Source: AG25 sp035518815 (GTDB taxonomy: Bacteria; Gemmatimonadota; Gemmatimonadetes; Gemmatimonadales; GWC2-71-9). Taken from it: DNA of 64,000 nt. A program made the position numbers and the translations under genes. The DNA lies in contig DATIXG010000060.1 in assembly GCA_035518815.1 (NCBI GenBank), positions 132,499-196,498 of the forward strand, written 5' to 3'. The notes beneath the pieces were generated by a model, which did no database searches, had not been told where the DNA came from, and saw only the letters and a list, made by a program, of their open reading frames with translations. Below, one piece after another: positions 24,715 through 32,756 of this stretch (positions within the stretch are counted from its first letter, which is position 1; each line of letters opens with the position of its first letter).

Positions 24715-25965
24715 TCATAACAGCATCGCCAGCGGATTCTCGAGCATGTCCTTCAAGGTTTTCAGGAACGCCGCCCCCGTTGCTCCATCGATCACGCGAT
24801 GATCGCAGCTCATGGTGAGCCGCATCCGGCGCCGCACCACGACCGCACCGTCCACGGGCACCGCCTGCGGCACCATGGCGCCCACTGCCAGAATACCCGC
24901 TTCCGGCGGGTTGATGACGGCGGTGAAGTGCTCGATGTCGAACATGCCGAGGTTCGAGACGGAGAACGTGGACCCGGTGTACTGCGCCGGCTGGAGGCGG
25001 CGGGCCCGGGCGAGCGCCGCCAGCTCGCGTGCCTCGCGGCCGATCGCGGAAAGTGATTTGGCGTCGGCGTTCCGGATCACCGGCGTGATCAGTCCGTCCT
25101 CGACGGCGACCGCCAGGCCCAGGTGCACCTCGTTCCAGTAACGGATGTGATCGTCGGCGAACCAGGCGTTGCACGCGCGGTGCCGCACGAGGGCCAGCGC
25201 CGTCGCCTTGAGCACGAGATCGTTGACGCTCACCCGCTCGCCCTGCTCGAGCGTCTTGTTGAGCGCCTCGCGCGCCTCGGCCGCCCGCTCCATGTCGACG
25301 ACGGTCGTGAGGAAGTAGTGCGGAACGGGGCCGAGGGACGTGGCGAGGCGTTTGGCGATCGTCTTGCGGATCTGGGTGAGCGGCACGTCCTCGTACCCTG
25401 TTGACGAGATCGGGACGTGGGACGGGGGACGGGGGACGGGTGCGGTCGGCACGGGCGCTGCCACCAGAGGTGCCGGAGCCGGCGCCGCGGGCGCGTGCGC
25501 GAGATCCTGTCTGACCACTCGCCCGCCCGGGCCCGAGCCCGTGACGAGCTTCAGGTCCACGCCGGCCTCGCGCGCCATGCGCTTCGCCAGCGGGGAGGCG
25601 CGGACGCGGGAGGGGGCTGGGGGCTCGGGGCTCGGGGTTGGGGAAACGACAGGAGGAGCAGGAGCGGGAGGAGGTGCAGGAGCCGGAGCGGGGGTCGATT
25701 TCGCGACCGGCGCGGCCGGCGTCTCTCCAGGCACCCCAATGACGGCGATTTCCTTGCCGACCGGAACCGTGTCTCCCTCTTTCATGGTCACTCGCTGGAG
25801 CACACCGTCTGCCCGCGCCACGAGATCCATGACTGCCTTATCCGTCTCGACTTCCGCGAGCGTCTCGCCCGCCGTCACCGCCTCGCCCTCGCGCTTTAGC
25901 CACCGCACGAGGCGACCTTCTTCCATGGTGGGGGAGAGCGCCTCCATGAAGACGGGGGTGGCCAT
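24715..25965 (-). CDS. pdhC: Dihydrolipoyllysine-residue acetyltransferase (pyruvate dehydrogenase E2)
   Basis: Core subunit of the complex, 416 aa. It has one lipoyl domain (residues 1-76, lipoyl Lys43 in ETDKAVMDL), a Pro/Ala linker and a peripheral subunit-binding domain (RASPLAKRMAREAGVDL, GSGPGGRVVRQDL). A second linker leads to the catalytic domain ending in SCDHRVIDGATGAAFL (His and Asp catalytic residues). The two linkers are built from heptanucleotide repeats (25412-25439 and 25612-25639). Start at 25965 (MATPVFMEALSP), 1 base after pdhB. LipB and LipA encoded in the same run would attach and sulfurate its lipoyl group. Confidence 0.95.
   Translation of the reverse strand: MATPVFMEALSPTMEEGRLVRWLKREGEAVTAGETLAEVETDKAVMDLVARADGVLQRVTMKEGDTVPVGKEIAVIGVPGETPAAPVAKSTPAPAPAPPPAPAPPVVSPTPSPEPPAPSRVRASPLAKRMAREAGVDLKLVTGSGPGGRVVRQDLAHAPAAPAPAPLVAAPVPTAPVPRPPSHVPISSTGYEDVPLTQIRKTIAKRLATSLGPVPHYFLTTVVDMERAAEAREALNKTLEQGERVSVNDLVLKATALALVRHRACNAWFADDHIRYWNEVHLGLAVAVEDGLITPVIRNADAKSLSAIGREARELAALARARRLQPAQYTGSTFSVSNLGMFDIEHFTAVINPPEAGILAVGAMVPQAVPVDGAVVVRRRMRLTMSCDHRVIDGATGAAFLKTLKDMLENPLAMLL
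25412..25439. repeat. Four heptanucleotide repeats in the second E2 linker
   Basis: Plus-strand GGGACGT followed by three GGGACGG, exact head to tail. They encode the flexible linker between the subunit-binding and catalytic domains on the opposite strand. Confidence 0.8.
25612..25639. repeat. Four heptanucleotide repeats in the first E2 linker
   Basis: Plus-strand GGGGGCT, GGGGGCT, CGGGGCT, CGGGGTT, followed by GGGG. They encode the SPTPSPEPPAP linker. The period is 7 as in the other arrays, with a different base composition. Confidence 0.75.
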
Positions 25966-25966
25966 G

Positions 25967-26950
25967 TCAGTCGAGGTAGAGCACGTGCCGCGTGGCGGCC
26001 ACGATCTTTTCGATCGATGGCTTGGCGGCCCGCTCGAGGAGCTTGTTGTAGGGCATGGGCACGTCCGCCTGTGTGACGCGCGCGACCGGCGCGTCGAGGC
26101 TGTCGAACGCTTCCCGCTGGACGACATCCACCACCTGGGCGCCGATGCCGGCGTGACGCCAGCCTTCCTCGATCACCACGCAGCGATTGGTTTTCATCAC
26201 CGAGCCGATCAGGCTCGTTTCATCGAGCGGGCGCAGGGTGCGGAGATCGACCACCTCGGCGCTCACGCCGTGCTCGCCCGCCAGGTGCTCGGCGGCCTTG
26301 AGCGCGAGGGCCACGGTCTTCGAGTGGCAGACGAGCGTCACGTCGGTGCCGGCGCGCTTCACGTCGGCCGAGCCAATCGGCACGAGGTGCTCGCCCTCCG
26401 GCACCTCGCCCTTCGTGTTGTACAACATCTCCCCTTCGAGCACGATCACCGGGTTGTTGTCGCGGATCGCGGACTTGAGCAGCCCCTTGGCGTCGGCGGG
26501 CGTGGCGGGCGCGACCACCTTGAGACCGGGGATGTGGGCGAGCCACGCGTCCCACGCCTGTGAATGCTGCGCGGCGAGCTGGAGCGCGGCGCCGTTCGGG
26601 CCGCGGAACACGATCGGCACCGACACCTGGCCGCCGGACATGTAGTGCAGCTTGGCCGCGGAGTTGACGATCTGGTCGAGCGCCAGGAGCGCGAAGTTCC
26701 ACGTCATGAACTCGACCACCGGCCGCAGGCCGGCCATCGCGGCGCCCACGCCCACGCCGGCGAACCCGAGCTCGGCGATGGGCGTGTCGACCACACGCCG
26801 CGGCCCGAACTCCTCGAGCAGGCCGCGGCTCACCTTGTAGGCGCCCTGATACACGCCTACCTCCTCGCCGATGATGAACACGTCGCCGTCGCGCTGCATC
26901 TCTTCGCGCAGCGCCTGGTTCAGCGCATCCCGGTAGGTGAGGGTCGGCAC
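25967..26950 (-). CDS. pdhB: Pyruvate dehydrogenase E1 component, beta subunit
   Basis: The 327-aa beta chain of the heterotetrameric E1. The N-terminal pyrimidine-binding domain carries IGEEVGVYQGAYKV with the catalytic Glu, then DTPIAELGFAGVGVGAA and HYMSGGQ. The C-terminal transketolase domain has RRLRPLDE-type and VIEEGWRHAGIGAQV motifs. It lies 1 base after pdhA and 1 base before the E2 gene, so the three are surely one transcript. Confidence 0.95.
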   Translation of the reverse strand: MPTLTYRDALNQALREEMQRDGDVFIIGEEVGVYQGAYKVSRGLLEEFGPRRVVDTPIAELGFAGVGVGAAMAGLRPVVEFMTWNFALLALDQIVNSAAKLHYMSGGQVSVPIVFRGPNGAALQLAAQHSQAWDAWLAHIPGLKVVAPATPADAKGLLKSAIRDNNPVIVLEGEMLYNTKGEVPEGEHLVPIGSADVKRAGTDVTLVCHSKTVALALKAAEHLAGEHGVSAEVVDLRTLRPLDETSLIGSVMKTNRCVVIEEGWRHAGIGAQVVDVVQREAFDSLDAPVARVTQADVPMPYNKLLERAAKPSIEKIVAATRHVLYLD

Positions 26951-26951
26951 G

Positions 26952-27950
26952 TCAGTCCGCCAGCACGTGCGCTTCGAGCGCCGAGGGCTCGGGGTCGGGC
27001 GCGGCCTCGGCGAATTTCACGGCCGCCTCGACCTCGGCCTTCACTTCGGCGTCGAGCGCCTGGAGGCCGTCCTTGTCCAGCGCGCCCGATTCCACGAGCG
27101 CGCTCGAGAGCCGGGTGATCGGGTCCTTGCGCTTGTGCTCTTCCACCTCGTCCTTGGTGCGGTAGACGCCGTGCAGCGGGTCCGACATCGAGTGGCCCAT
27201 GAAGCGGTACGTGCGGACTTCGAGCAGCGTGGGGTGCCCGCCGCCGCGCGCGCGTCCCACCGCGCGCTCCATCGCGCGCTGCACCGCGTGCACGTCCATG
27301 CCGTCCACCAGCTCGGCCGCCATGTCGTAGCTGCACGCATGCTCGACCACGTCGGTGACGGCGGCGACGCGCTCGAACGCGGTCCCCATGCCGTACCGGT
27401 TGTTCTCGCACAGGTAGATCACGGGAAGCTTCCACACCGAGGCCATGTTCAACGCTTCGTGGAAGGCGCCGATGTTCACGGCGGCCTCGCCGAAATAGCA
27501 CACGCACACCTGGTCGCCACCGCGGTACTTGATCGCGAACGCGATGCCCGTCGCGAGCGGGATGTGCCCGCCCACAATGCCGTGCCCGCCCATGAAGTGG
27601 CGTGACGTATCGAACAGGTGCATCGAGCCGCCCTTGCCCTTGGAGCAGCCCGCCGCCTTGCCGTACAGCTCGGACATCACGGCGATCGGCGGGACGCCGC
27701 GCGCCAGGGCCTGCCCGTGCTCGCGGTACGACGAGATCAGATAGTCGTCCGGCCGGAGCGCGGCGGCCGACCCGACGGCGACGGCTTCCTGACCGATGTA
27801 GAGGTGGCAGAATCCGCCGATCCGGCCCGAGGCGTAGGCCTCCGCGGCCTTTTCTTCGAAGCGGCGGATGAGCAGCATGGAGCGGAGCAGCCCGCGGTCG
27901 AGATCGCCGCGCGCGGCGGCGGCGCCGGGTTGGGCGGTTGCGGTCGCCAT
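26952..27950 (-). CDS. pdhA: Pyruvate dehydrogenase E1 component, alpha subunit
   Basis: Thiamine-diphosphate-binding chain of E1, 332 aa. It has HLYIGQEAVAVG near the N-terminus, SYREHGQALARG, KGKGGSMHLFD, GGHGIVGGHIPLATG and ENNRYGMGT. The cofactor motif normally reading GDG...NN here reads FGEAAVN...ENN, so the Mg-binding Asp is replaced by Glu. Phosphorylatable-loop residues (YRFMGHSMSDP) are present. Start MATATA at 27950, 1 base after lipA. Branched-chain oxo-acid or acetoin dehydrogenase alpha chains look similar; the linked lipoyl genes favour pyruvate. Confidence 0.92.
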   Translation of the reverse strand: MATATAQPGAAAARGDLDRGLLRSMLLIRRFEEKAAEAYASGRIGGFCHLYIGQEAVAVGSAAALRPDDYLISSYREHGQALARGVPPIAVMSELYGKAAGCSKGKGGSMHLFDTSRHFMGGHGIVGGHIPLATGIAFAIKYRGGDQVCVCYFGEAAVNIGAFHEALNMASVWKLPVIYLCENNRYGMGTAFERVAAVTDVVEHACSYDMAAELVDGMDVHAVQRAMERAVGRARGGGHPTLLEVRTYRFMGHSMSDPLHGVYRTKDEVEEHKRKDPITRLSSALVESGALDKDGLQALDAEVKAEVEAAVKFAEAAPDPEPSALEAHVLAD

Positions 27951-27951
27951 G

Positions 27952-28881
27952 TCAGCCCGCCGCGGTGGCGCGCTCGACCTGCTCCCAGGCATGGTAGCTC
28001 GAGCGAACGAGTGGGCCGGCCTCGACGTGACGATAGCCCATCGCGCGCCCGACCCTCGCGAGCTCGGCGAACTCCTCCGGCGTGTAGTAGCGGGCGATCG
28101 GAAGATGCTGGCCTGAGGGCCGGAGGTACTGGCCGAGGGTGAGGATATCCACGCCCGCCGCGCGGAGGTCGCGCATGGCGCCGAGCAGCTCGTCCCATTC
28201 CTCGCCCAAACCGCACATGATGCCGGACTTCGTCAACATCGTGCCATCGAGCTGCTTGGCCCGCTCGAGCAGCGCCAGCGCCCGCGGATAGCGGCCGCCG
28301 GGTCGCGCCAGGCGATAGAGGCGCTCGACGGTTTCGAGATTGTGATTGAGAATGTCGGGCCGGGCGGCGACGACGATCGCCAGGGCCTGGTCGTCGCCCT
28401 TGAAATCGGGGATGAGAACCTCGACCGATGTGGCCGGCAGGCGGCGCCGAATCGCGGCGATGGACGCGGCGAAACTCTCGGCGCCGCCGTGCGGGAGATC
28501 GTCCCGGTCCACGCTCGTGATCACGACGTGCTTCAGGCCGAGCCGCTCGACCGCCACGGCGAGGCGAGCCGGCTCGAGCGGGTCGACCGCCTGCGGCGTC
28601 CCGTGCGCCACCGCGCAGTAGGAGCAGTTCCGCGTGCACACGTCGCCCAGGATCATGAACGTGGCGGCGCGGTGCTCCCAGCATTCGCCCATGTTCGGGC
28701 AGTGGGCTTCCTCGCACACCGTGTGCAGGGCCAGCTCCCGCATCATCTGCTTCACCGCGACGTAGTTCGGTCCGCCCGGCGCGGCGACCTTGAGCCAGGA
28801 CGGTTTGCGCCGGGAGGGGGGCTCGTGGTGGGGTCGCGCTGTCTGGGGTGCGGACGCAAGCTGGACGAGTGACGCGGCCAT
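27952..28881 (-). CDS. lipA: Lipoyl synthase
   Basis: A radical-SAM enzyme that inserts two sulfurs into the octanoyl chain of E2. The auxiliary cluster Cys set is CEEAHCPNMGEC and the SAM cluster is CTRNCSYC. The C-terminal RSSYHA Ser ligand motif is also present. Length (309 aa) is normal. It heads the pyruvate dehydrogenase run; TATCTT (28914-28909) and TAAGGA lie upstream as likely -10 and ribosome site. Confidence 0.96.
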   Translation of the reverse strand: MAASLVQLASAPQTARPHHEPPSRRKPSWLKVAAPGGPNYVAVKQMMRELALHTVCEEAHCPNMGECWEHRAATFMILGDVCTRNCSYCAVAHGTPQAVDPLEPARLAVAVERLGLKHVVITSVDRDDLPHGGAESFAASIAAIRRRLPATSVEVLIPDFKGDDQALAIVVAARPDILNHNLETVERLYRLARPGGRYPRALALLERAKQLDGTMLTKSGIMCGLGEEWDELLGAMRDLRAAGVDILTLGQYLRPSGQHLPIARYYTPEEFAELARVGRAMGYRHVEAGPLVRSSYHAWEQVERATAAG

Positions 28882-28945
28882 GACGTCCTTAGGTGACGGT
28901 GTAACGGGAAGATAGCCGCTTCAGGATGGGGCGGGTAGCAGCGAA

Positions 28946-29950
28946 TCAACCGCTCGGTTGAATGTCACCGCCGCGAGCCTTGAGCTGGCGCAGATGCTCG
29001 TCAATCTCCTCGCTCTGCGACAGCACACCGTCCGCGATGTCGGCCAGCTCCTCGGCGTCTTTCCACTGCCGCTCGAGCTCGGCTACTTCAGCCACTTCGT
29101 CGACGGCCATTTCGAGCGCGAGGCGCCGCTCCGGGGCGAGCCCGGCGAGCGTGGGCTCGCTGCGCGCCACATCGCGGATCAGCTGCTCGGCGCCGCCCGC
29201 CCCGTCCACGTGCCGCGCGGCCACGTCCGCCCGTCGGCGCGCCGAGCGCGCTGCGTTCAGGAACGTGAGCCCGCGCCGCAGTGCCTGCGCGGCGTCCGTT
29301 CCCGTGAGCAACGCTGCTTCGGCGCCGCAGTGCGGGCACTGAACGAGGAGGGCCAGGCTCTCGTGACGCTCGTGCGTGATCCGCCCGTGCCGGAGATGAC
29401 GCGCCCTGAGCCGCAGCACCGTGCCGCACGCATCGCAGATGGGCGGCTCCGGGAGGATGACGCGGCGACTGCCGAGCAGGGCGACATAGGCCCCATCCGC
29501 CAGGCGGCCCAGATTCCAGAAGAAGATGCCGAACGAACCGCCCGCGGCTGCGTTCACGGCGATTCCCACACCAACGGCCGCGACCATGACGGGGACCACG
29601 ACGAGCGCGCGCTCCCGCTCCCGGGCCTTCAAACGCTCGCCATAGCGCCACCCGGCGAGCTCGACGCGCGGCGGCGCGCCGACGCGAACCAGCTCGTAGC
29701 GCTCCCAGCGGATGAGCGAGACCTGAGCGGTGGCGGCCACGGTGCGGCCGGCGCGCGCGGCGCGGGCGACGGCCTCGATGCGTTCGAGCCGGTCGTCGAG
29801 CGGTGCGAGATTCCAGCGAGCGCACGCGGGACACACGACCCAGAGGCGCCCCCGCTGCTCGTCGAAAGCGATCCTCCGCCCGACGCCCAGTCCCGATGGA
29901 CCGCCGTCTCCCGACAATGCGGCATCGCAGAATGCGCAGGTGCGATACAT
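28946..29950 (-). CDS. Zinc-ribbon membrane protein of unknown function
   Basis: A 334-aa protein. Two Cys pairs at the N-terminus (CAFC, CPAC) form a likely zinc ribbon. They are followed by one or two membrane helices (ALVVVPVMVAAVGVGIAVNAAAGG), a second ribbon (CDAC with CPHC later) and a charged C-terminal helix region with EEIDEHLRQLK. I do not recognise the family. It starts 9 bases after the ThiO gene stop, so both are probably one transcript. Confidence 0.65.
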   Translation of the reverse strand: MYRTCAFCDAALSGDGGPSGLGVGRRIAFDEQRGRLWVVCPACARWNLAPLDDRLERIEAVARAARAGRTVAATAQVSLIRWERYELVRVGAPPRVELAGWRYGERLKARERERALVVVPVMVAAVGVGIAVNAAAGGSFGIFFWNLGRLADGAYVALLGSRRVILPEPPICDACGTVLRLRARHLRHGRITHERHESLALLVQCPHCGAEAALLTGTDAAQALRRGLTFLNAARSARRRADVAARHVDGAGGAEQLIRDVARSEPTLAGLAPERRLALEMAVDEVAEVAELERQWKDAEELADIADGVLSQSEEIDEHLRQLKARGGDIQPSG

Positions 29951-29959
29951 CGGCGTGCC

Positions 29960-31069
29960 CTACGGTGTCGGCGCGTCGAGCCGCTCGGGCCGCCACGCGG
30001 AGACATCCACTGCGGGTGCGCCCGTGGTGACGAGATCGGCGAGCACTGTCGCGGTGAGCGCGGCGAGCAGCACACCGTTGCGGCCGTGCCCGGTGGCGTA
30101 CCACAGGCCCGCGACCTGGGGGTCGCGACCCACGATGGGCCGGCCGTCCGGTGTGACGGGGCGCAGACCCGCCCACGTGCGGCGGACCGTGCCGGTCATC
30201 AACGCGGGGAGCAGCCGGACGGCGCCGCGGAACACTTGCGCCAACCCCTCGTTCGTGACCCGGCTGTCGAAGCCCGCGTGCTCCATCGTGCTACCGAGCA
30301 ACGCTTCGTCGCCGCGCGTCAGCACGTAGCTGTGATCGTTGACGAGGATTCCGGCGGGGGTGTCGTGGGGCCACGGGGCGGCGGCCATCTGGCCGCGTAC
30401 CGGCTCGACCGGGAGCGCACGGGGTAGCCCGCCCACGGCGGCCGACCACGCGCCGGCCGCCACGACGACGTGCCCCGCCGCCGTCGTGCCCTGCGAGGTG
30501 GTGACACCGGTGGCGCGGTCACCCGCGCGCCCGACGGCCTCCACCCGCTCCGCGACGAGGGTCGCGCCCAGGCGGCGCGCGTCGGCGAGGCAGGCGCGGG
30601 CGAGACTCTGGGGGTCGAGCGCGCCGTCCTCGGGTGCGAACAGGGCACCGCGGCACTCCGGCCCCGCGCCCGGCCAGCGCTCGAGCACTTCGTCGGGGTC
30701 CAGCCAGTCGCACCGCAATCCCGCCTGGCGCTGCGCGGCGACTTCGTCTCGCAAGCGTTGCTCGGTCGGGGCATCGAACGCGAGCGACGCGATGCCGGGC
30801 CGCCAGAAGCCGATGTCGATGCCGGTGGTCTGCGCGAGCTCGGGCGCGAGCGGCTCGTACAGGTCGCGCGCGCGGACCGAGAGGCTCACCGCGTCGGCGT
30901 CGGCCGGCTCGATCTGGGCCGCGAGCATGCCGGCCGAGGCGGGCGACGCGGCGGCGGCGTCGGGCCCGGGCTCGAACACGGTCACGGTGAGGCCGCGCAA
31001 CGCGGCGGCGCGGGCGCATGCCGCGCCCACGACCCCTCCGCCGATCACCGCCACGTCACAAGATGGCAT
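29960..31069 (-). CDS. thiO: FAD-dependent amino-acid oxidase, glycine oxidase ThiO-like
   Basis: A 369-aa DAO-family flavoprotein with the dinucleotide motif VIGGGVVGAACARAAA and ATGHGRNGVLLAAL near the C-terminus, both typical of glycine oxidase. ThiO turns glycine into the imine used for the thiazole ring of thiamine. No other thiamine gene is in this window, so a general D-amino-acid or sarcosine oxidase role cannot be excluded. Its 5' end faces the small membrane-protein gene at 31146 across 76 bases. Confidence 0.78.
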   Translation of the reverse strand: MPSCDVAVIGGGVVGAACARAAALRGLTVTVFEPGPDAAAASPASAGMLAAQIEPADADAVSLSVRARDLYEPLAPELAQTTGIDIGFWRPGIASLAFDAPTEQRLRDEVAAQRQAGLRCDWLDPDEVLERWPGAGPECRGALFAPEDGALDPQSLARACLADARRLGATLVAERVEAVGRAGDRATGVTTSQGTTAAGHVVVAAGAWSAAVGGLPRALPVEPVRGQMAAAPWPHDTPAGILVNDHSYVLTRGDEALLGSTMEHAGFDSRVTNEGLAQVFRGAVRLLPALMTGTVRRTWAGLRPVTPDGRPIVGRDPQVAGLWYATGHGRNGVLLAALTATVLADLVTTGAPAVDVSAWRPERLDAPTP

Positions 31070-31096
31070 GCGCTGGCATCCCGCTGAAACCGTCCA

Positions 31097-31126
31097 TTAC
31101 ATTCCGACGTACACCTGTCGTACTAT
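31097..31126 (+). promoter_or_regulatory. Promoter of the 70-aa membrane protein gene
   Basis: TTACAT (31097-31102), an 18-nt spacer and TACTAT (31121-31126). The short leader that follows carries AAGGAGG (31135-31141). Confidence 0.5.
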
Positions 31127-31145
31127 ACGCATCAAGGAGGACCGC

Positions 31146-31358
31146 ATGTTTCGCAGCATTCTCGGCTTCGCTGTCTTCGCGGTTGTCGCCTTCATCGCGC
31201 TGAAGCTGGTGTTCGTCGTGTTCGCGCTTTCGGTCGGCATCGCGATGACCCTGCTGTGGTGGGCCGCCATGGGCTTTGTCATCTACCTGGTCATCCGTCT
31301 CGTCAGCCCGAGCACGGCCACCAAGATCCGCGAGATGATCAGGGGTCGTCCCGCCTAG
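31146..31358 (+). CDS. 70-aa membrane protein
   Basis: A small protein starting MFRSILGFAVFAVVAF after a perfect Shine-Dalgarno (AAGGAGG, 4 nt spacing). It has two hydrophobic helices separated by a short turn and a basic tail (STATKIREMIRGRPA). Its stop overlaps the convergent gene by 4 bases. No family recognised; the strong ribosome site and own promoter support it as real. Confidence 0.7.
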   Translation: MFRSILGFAVFAVVAFIALKLVFVVFALSVGIAMTLLWWAAMGFVIYLVIRLVSPSTATKIREMIRGRPA

Positions 31359-31789
31359 CGATCCCACGGCAGCAGCTGGCTCGAGTGGACGTGGACGATC
31401 CGCCACCCCACGGCCTTTTCCTCGCATATGAACGTGGCGCGTCCGACCTCGACTTGGTTCCCGCTCGCGTTCATCCACCGGTAGTCGATCGTCGCCCACG
31501 CGAAGTGCCCTTCCAGCGTCACGCTCGCCGCGGCGACGGCGACGTGGCCGTCAGAGCCGACGCCGGCGAACCGGGGCGCCGCGAGCCGCCCTCGCGCGTT
31601 TGCGACCACGACGGCGTCGGGCGTGTAGAGCGTATCGGCGGTCCGGTCACCCGCCGCATCCGCCGCTATGGCCTGACGCACCAGCGCTTCGACGCGGTTC
31701 GGTGAGGCCCGCGTGGCGGGCGTCGCGCGCTGCGGCGTAGTGGTCCGCGTGACGCAGGCCCCGGCGACGAGGGCGCACGCGGCGAGCAT
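31355..31789 (-). CDS. NTF2/SnoaL-like lipoprotein
   Basis: A 144-aa protein with a lipobox-like ALVAGAC. The NTF2-fold pattern is VRQAIAADAAGDRTADTLYTPDAVVVANARG, then a strand pair and the closing GWRIVHVHSSQLLPWD, typical of SnoaL_3 proteins. Enzymatic or binding role unknown. Located 10 bases after the deoxyhypusine-synthase-like gene. Confidence 0.65.
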   Translation of the reverse strand: MLAACALVAGACVTRTTTPQRATPATRASPNRVEALVRQAIAADAAGDRTADTLYTPDAVVVANARGRLAAPRFAGVGSDGHVAVAAASVTLEGHFAWATIDYRWMNASGNQVEVGRATFICEEKAVGWRIVHVHSSQLLPWDR

Positions 31790-31799
31790 CCGCGCGCCG

Positions 31800-32756
31800 C
31801 TACCGCCGATCCAGCTGATCGAGGACCCCCCAGACGAGCAGCGGGATGAGGATCTCGTGATGCCCGGTGAGCTGGACGCCCCGACCCCCCGCCGCCGTGG
31901 GGCGCTCGACGACGTTCACGCGAGGTCGGTAGTGACGCTGCATGTCGCAGTCGCAGGCCGTGAAATTCGCCGGCTTCCCACCGTGCAGATTGCGCGCGAT
32001 GGACAGCGCCTTGACGAACACCTCGGGCATCATGACGGCGCTGCCGAGGTTGAGCACCACGCCGCCGTCGTCGAGCGCCGGCAGCGCCTCGGCGAGGCGC
32101 AGGAAATCGCGATGGGTCGTGGCGCCGAGCGCGGCCCCGTCGGCCGTGGGGTGCTGATGGATGATGTCGGCGCCGATCGCCGCATGCACGGTGACCGGCA
32201 CGTCGAGCTTGGCGCACGCCAGCAGGACCGACGCTTCGGGCGTGGCCAGGGTGCGCCTGCGCGAGAGCTCCTGGGCCAGCGCCTCGCCCATGCCGCGTCC
32301 GGCGCGCGCCCCCTCCGCGATGGCGGCGTTCATGTCGCGGCCGGTCTCCTCCGCCATACCGAACGAGCCATCGTCCAGGCCGGCCGCCACGTCCTCGCTC
32401 GTGCCGCCGTAGGCAGCGAGCTCGAAGTCGTGAATCGCCGCGCTCCCGTTCATGGCGACCGCCGTAATCACCCGGCGTCGCATCAGCTCGATCAGGAGGG
32501 GCCCGAGCCCCACCTTGATCACGTGCCCGCCCAGCATCACGAGGACGCCGCGACGACCGACGGCGCGCGCCATCTGGTCCACCACGTAGCGCAGGTCGTT
32601 CGCGGCGAGCACGGAGGGGAGGGCCTGCCAGAACGCACCGAAGCTCGCGTCCGCGCCGGGAGGATGGGCGAGCTGGCCCGGGCCCACCCGGCTGGCGCGG
32701 CGGGTGATCGACACCGTCTTCAGCCGGGAGCGGTCAGCCTCGCGATAGTCGGTCAT
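31800..32756 (-). CDS. Deoxyhypusine-synthase-like protein of unknown function
   Basis: A 318-aa protein with GGHVIKVGLGPLLIELM, MNGSAAIHDFELAAYGG, DGSFGMAEETG, GADIIHQHP and a closing TGHHEILIPLL. These resemble a conserved bacterial/archaeal family that I place, with caution, near deoxyhypusine/homospermidine synthases (NAD-binding fold). Bacteria lack eIF5A, so a true deoxyhypusine role is unlikely. The ATG overlaps the stop of the glycosyltransferase-DUF3108 gene (ATGA). Confidence 0.5.
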   Translation of the reverse strand: MTDYREADRSRLKTVSITRRASRVGPGQLAHPPGADASFGAFWQALPSVLAANDLRYVVDQMARAVGRRGVLVMLGGHVIKVGLGPLLIELMRRRVITAVAMNGSAAIHDFELAAYGGTSEDVAAGLDDGSFGMAEETGRDMNAAIAEGARAGRGMGEALAQELSRRRTLATPEASVLLACAKLDVPVTVHAAIGADIIHQHPTADGAALGATTHRDFLRLAEALPALDDGGVVLNLGSAVMMPEVFVKALSIARNLHGGKPANFTACDCDMQRHYRPRVNVVERPTAAGGRGVQLTGHHEILIPLLVWGVLDQLDRR

